Shown: positions 60,405 to 64,000 of the stretch, one piece after another
How positions within the stretch are numbered: position 1 is the first letter of the stretch
How the letters are laid out: each line of letters starts with the position of its first letter
NCBI GenBank assembly: GCA_007258455.2
Contig: VDFB02000001.1
Coordinates: 10,677,262 to 10,741,261, forward strand
Reading direction: 5' to 3'
DNA length: 64,000 bases
Origin: Sequoia sempervirens
Lineage: Eukaryota > Streptophyta > Pinopsida > Cupressales > Cupressaceae
Translations under genes and position numbers: made by a program
Notes under the pieces: generated by a model
What the model saw: only the letters and a program-made list of their open reading frames with translations
Databases searched by the model: none
What the model was told of the DNA's origin: nothing

Positions 60405-60412
60405 TATAAATA
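60405..60412 (+). promoter_or_regulatory. TATA box of right-hand gypsy leader
   Basis: TATAAATA, 117 bp downstream of the end of hairpin site 10. Confidence 0.5.
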
Positions 60413-60732
60413 AGGGGTTAATTCACATTATTTTCATCTAGAAATTTTATGAAGCATCCTAGCAAATTTACAAGAGAATTATAGAGCACCTCAAGAGAAT
60501 TTTCAAAGGCATTTCTAGGAAAATTATGAAGAGTTTATTGCAGAAATTCAAGATCATTTCATCATGTCAAGGGTCTAGTGCATTCATGCATGTTGTTGAG
60601 GTAAGAAAGTTGATGTAGCATTGAGGATCTGCTTGCAAGCATTGTTTCACATCTTATTCAAGATCAAGATCTACATTCTTCATGGCCACTACATGTTAGA
60701 TTGCATATTTATCTTCCAAGACAACTTCCAAG

Positions 60733-60878
60733 GTATTCGGCATTGCATCATTTCATGTTCATGCTTCAATTACATTATTTCATCATTTGGTTTAATTACC
60801 TACAAGTGGTTTGAATTAGGAAAACCCATATTTACTAAAAATCAACAAGTTTTTCTCTCCTTGAGTGTGTGTTTGTAG
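60733..60878 (+). other. Candidate leader intron (146 bp)
   Basis: Donor CCAAG|GTATTC and acceptor GTGTGTTTGTAG, matching the positions at 49665-49799. Confidence 0.4.
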
Positions 60879-61082
60879 ATTTATAGGTTGAAGATCAAGT
60901 GGAGAAGAAGTTTGGAGCAAAATTGTCAAAATTGTCAAGTTGCAAGATTGACTTTCAAAGTGCAAGAACAAAGAATTGAAGCTACAAAATTAAATACATG
61001 TTTTTAGGAGATCATAACTGGGAATATGAGAGTGCATACATCAAGGAAAATAACCCAGATCTCAGTTTCAAAAACCCTAACA

Positions 61083-61116
61083 TGGACCCATTCACCACTA
61101 AAGGCGAATGAGTGCT
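61083..61116 (+). repeat. 34-nt inverted repeat, site 11
   Basis: Arm TGGACCCATTCACC, loop ACTAAA, arm GGCGAATGAGTGCT, with a few mismatches. Confidence 0.75.
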
Positions 61117-61745
61117 TTGTGCCCTAAAGATAGGCTTCTTACAACAAGGTACACACCTCTTTAAGCTCTAAAAAATCCCCTCATAGTTGCTATAATAGTT
61201 AGGATCAATTTCTGATTGTTATTTAGGCATTTTGACACTCATAATTGAATGTTTCATAGTGAAAATTAGTGGTTTATCATTTTGAACCATTCACTTTGAT
61301 AAAACCCTATTTTTCTATGTTTCATTTTAGTGAACCCAACATATTGAACATTGCAATTTTCTGATTTTGAAGTCTTTCATTACATCCTAGGTTAGATATT
61401 GCATTCATTTGCATTGAATTAAGATCTCATTTAGGGTTTCTTGCATTGCATTCAAAATTGCATCTCATTTAGGGTTTAGATTGGCATTGTTTTGCATCTC
61501 TCTAAATCTGAAAAAATGCAAAAATAAATTGGTCATTGTGCATATCATTTAGATCTCATTTATTTGTATTTTAAAATTAAAAAAAATTACATTTCAATAT
61601 AGGTCCTTGCATTCATCTTTTCATTACATTTTCAAATTGCATTTCTAGAAAATCTGAAATTGAAACTCACTGCCTCAAACTTGGAACTAAAAGAAATTAC
61701 TGAAAGCTTGAAAATAATTCAAAAACAATTTAAAAATACCTAACC

Positions 61746-61779
61746 AAGACCCATTCACCCTTGCTGGAAAATGAGTCCC
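61746..61779 (+). repeat. 34-nt inverted repeat, site 12
   Basis: Arm AAGACCCATTCACC, loop CTTGCT, arm GGAAAATGAGTCCC. Confidence 0.78.
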
Positions 61780-61868
61780 TGATCACGTCAAACTTGAATC
61801 TTCTGGCATCTAAAAAGGCATTTAAAATCACCTTGAAATCCATAGAAACATCTTAGAAAAACCTAACT

Positions 61869-61902
61869 AGGACTCATTCGCCCTTACTGGTGAATGAGTC
61901 CC
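61869..61902 (+). repeat. 34-nt inverted repeat, site 13
   Basis: Arm AGGACTCATTCGCC, loop CTTACT, arm GGTGAATGAGTCCC; all inner pairs form, one as G-T. Confidence 0.88.
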
Positions 61903-62262
61903 TATTAGCTACAAATATGCATTTTCTGAAAATTAAAATAATATTTTAGGCTTCTTTTTTCTATTGTTAGTTTCCTTATTTCAGTTTCCTGAATTGTTGT
62001 TTCATCAATTTCATTGCATTTAACTTAAAATTGCTTCATTTCGGTGCATTGTTAAAAGTCAAAATTGCATTCAAACATTTCATTTCCATCTTATTGCATT
62101 GTGTAATCACTAAATTACATTTCTTAGAATATGAAAATTGCATTTCATTCTAGGTTGTTGCATTGCCTCTTTCCATTTAGGGTTTGCACACTACGGTTAT
62201 AAAAATTGCATGAGCTTTAAATAACTTGGTGTCATATTCGCAATACTATTATAAGATGTAGT

Positions 62263-63185
62263 TTGAGGCTCATTTCATCCCATTATATCTCACTCATTGT
62301 GGATCTTGGGTTTTCTAACTCTCTTTCTAATAGTGTTGATAATCAACACTCCATGGCTCAAGATTTGTATACTTTCCTTCAAATCTCATCGGACGACCTA
62401 AACAAACTAGATGAACATTTAAAAACTTATGAGCCCATATCCTTAGTGAATGCGTAGACATTAGCTTGGTTCCCATTATACAAAACCTAAGGAAAGTTCT
62501 TAAAATTAGAAATGGAACACAAATTGTCTATTGTCTTAGTCACTTCATTCACAACTATTGGAATAAGAAAAACAATAATGATATACATGCCATAGTCAAT
62601 CTTCCTAGTGAAACTAAGAACAATGTTAACATGGATGATGATCATATGAAACCACATCCTATAGATAAAGTGATAGCATTTATCAAAGCTAAACCTCGTA
62701 AGGGATCAACTAAAAAGCCTCTTGATATTGCTTTCTCACAAAATGACATACTTAAACGTGCACCTGATGGTCCTATTTACATAGTTGGTTGAATCAATGA
62801 TAAGCCCACTAATGGGATATTAATTGATCACGTCTATGGAGAGAATGTGATCACTGAAGAATTATTATATGTGCATGAACTATATCAAGATACATATGAC
62901 AAATAGAAAGCATGGATCAAGACGCATAATGGGTTTGCTTTCCCTACGATAGGATCAATAGATCTCCCTTTAAAAGTGGGACCGAAAACATTAACTATCT
63001 CATTTTCCATCATTCCACAATCAAACCAATTTTGTGTGAAGCTAGGCTATCCATGGCTTCACTCCATGAATTACATCCCTTCGGTTGTGCATAAATGTCT
63101 AAAGTTTCCATTTGGAAATGATATGGATTTACTATGCATCATAACGGATTTAATCCTACCTCAACCTGAGGAAAATTTTCACTAG
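62263..63185 (+). pseudogene. Ty3/gypsy gag-end and aspartic protease, broken
   Basis: A short frame (62263-62457) is followed by one frame running from 62466 to 63185 with two internal stops. It contains DKVIAFIKAKPRKGSTKKPL, DGPIYIVG, GILIDHVYGENVITEELL (retropepsin-like; the Asp is kept but the following Gly is Val), then FSIIPQSNQFCVKLGYPWLH and PSVVHKCLKFPFGND, which match the LLGRPWLH...PSTLHQ.LKF end of plant gypsy proteases. No capsid or zinc knuckle is seen. It is a paralogue of the protease at 19.3-19.9 kb but clearly diverged, though both have the same type of hairpin leader. Confidence 0.75.
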
Positions 63186-64000
63186 ATTTCTTTTGGCCCA
63201 AACCTATGGAACCTATCAAGCCTCATGAGGATTTCTTTTTAAAAACATATCAAAAGTTCAAGGAAAAGAAAACAGAAGAATTATCCCTTTGAAACATGCC
63301 TCAACCTATAAATGAAACACCTATCCTTGACGAAGCAATGATCAAACCAAAATACCTTCTGAAAATACAAGAACAACATATAGAAGAACCTCCCACAATT
63401 TCTTACAAGAGACCATGAGATAACACAAACAATCTCGTTCTTCCTCCTAGATTCAAACAAGTTTACAAAGTCAAAGAGAAAGTGATCGAACAACCTACTA
63501 TTGTTTCTTCTATCCCTCCCAAGGAAAATAAGGAACCTATGATTGAAAAACCTACTCTTACACAAACACAAATTGACAATAGATTGAAATGGAATTGAAG
63601 TGCTAGAGAACATAGGCCTACATAGATGTCATTTTATTGCTCGTAAATTACAAACTCAAGAAAACAAGAACATAGAAAATCAGAGTCCAAACTTACTTGT
63701 TCAACAAAGCATGATGACTCTATACCTTCACTGCAACATAAACAAGAACATTCCATGGACATTGTCATTTGACCTCCTATTCTGATAAATCTAGATGATG
63801 ACATTGACATAGCAAAGATTGATGAACAAGTGCATGATGAGTTGAATACATTGCTTTCTTCTTCTATGAGCTTAGATGAAAAATCTCCTAAAAAGAGTGG
63901 TGAACCTGTTACTTCCCCTAGTTCGGCACTTGCTCTTGTCCATTTGGCTATTTTTCTTCCTTCCATTTATATTGACCGAGATTGGGATGCAAACAACTTG
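63186..64000 (+). pseudogene. Gypsy protease-RT linker, truncated by window edge
   Basis: Broken charged sequence such as MIKPKYLLKIQEQHIEEPP, PPRFKQVYKVKEKVIEQP, TQTQIDNRLKWN followed by a stop and SARENI, then IDEQVHDELNTLLSSSMSLD. It resembles the low-complexity linker between protease and reverse transcriptase. The reverse transcriptase should follow to the right of the window. Confidence 0.55.

Larger units (their letters stand above)
59873..62262 (+). other. Hairpin leader of the right-hand gypsy element
   Basis: Non-coding. Two hairpins, TATA box at 60405-60412, candidate intron 60733-60878, three further hairpins, then GCATT-rich sequence leading to the gag/protease frames. Confidence 0.6.

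Overview
The window looks like intergenic DNA from a large-genome land plant, possibly a gymnosperm. It is AT-rich, filled with heavily decayed LTR retrotransposons nested in one another, and carries degenerate TTTAGGG-type telomere-like motifs. The species cannot be fixed from the sequence. I see no intact host gene, tRNA, rRNA or CRISPR array. Almost every coding stretch is a broken retroelement polyprotein, and many stops sit at Gln or Trp codons, as expected from long cytosine-methylation decay.

Layout, left third. 1-2.67 kb: 5' part of a minus-strand Copia element (gag fragment, leader, primer-binding site, 368-bp LTR). 2.67-4.08 kb: purine-rich satellite mixed with telomere-like motifs. 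4.38-5.29 kb: a dispersed repeat, here called unit U. 5.2-7.3 kb: minus-strand Ty3/gypsy reverse transcriptase and RNase H. 7,298-18,693: a complete non-autonomous LTR element with 4.03-kb LTRs and a 3.3-kb interior lacking pol. It split the gypsy element, whose linker, protease and gag-like part resume at 18.69-20.81 kb, followed by a leader with hairpins.

Middle. 18,367-31,589 and 31,690-44,889 are near-identical copies in the same direction on either side of a 100-N gap. The geometry is that of two overlapping contigs or haplotypes that were never merged, so the second copy probably repeats the first. Each copy holds gypsy gag-protease, hairpin leader, a LINE fragment, a 4.5-kb solo LTR with CAAAT target duplications, unit U, and a polypyrimidine tract. 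In the second copy the tract continues to 46.29 kb, then flips to a polypurine tract and an inverted unit U, forming a giant inverted repeat (about 43.98-47.86 kb).

Right third. 48.1-59.9 kb resembles a second large LTR of the solo-LTR type, containing a hairpin leader module (48.9-50.5 kb) and interrupted by a full-length but dead Copia element (51,887-58,839, TSD TAATC). 59.9-64 kb is another hairpin leader followed by a plus-strand gypsy gag/protease/linker that runs off the edge.

The most interesting signal is a family of 34-nt inverted repeats (14-nt arms, 6-nt loop; arms like GGGACTCATTCGCC) at 13 non-allelic sites in three separate gypsy leaders. Arm sequences differ between elements with matching changes in the partner arm. 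In each leader one hairpin lies about 105-120 bp upstream of a TATA box. Other palindrome sets occur in the solo LTR, the Copia LTRs and unit U.
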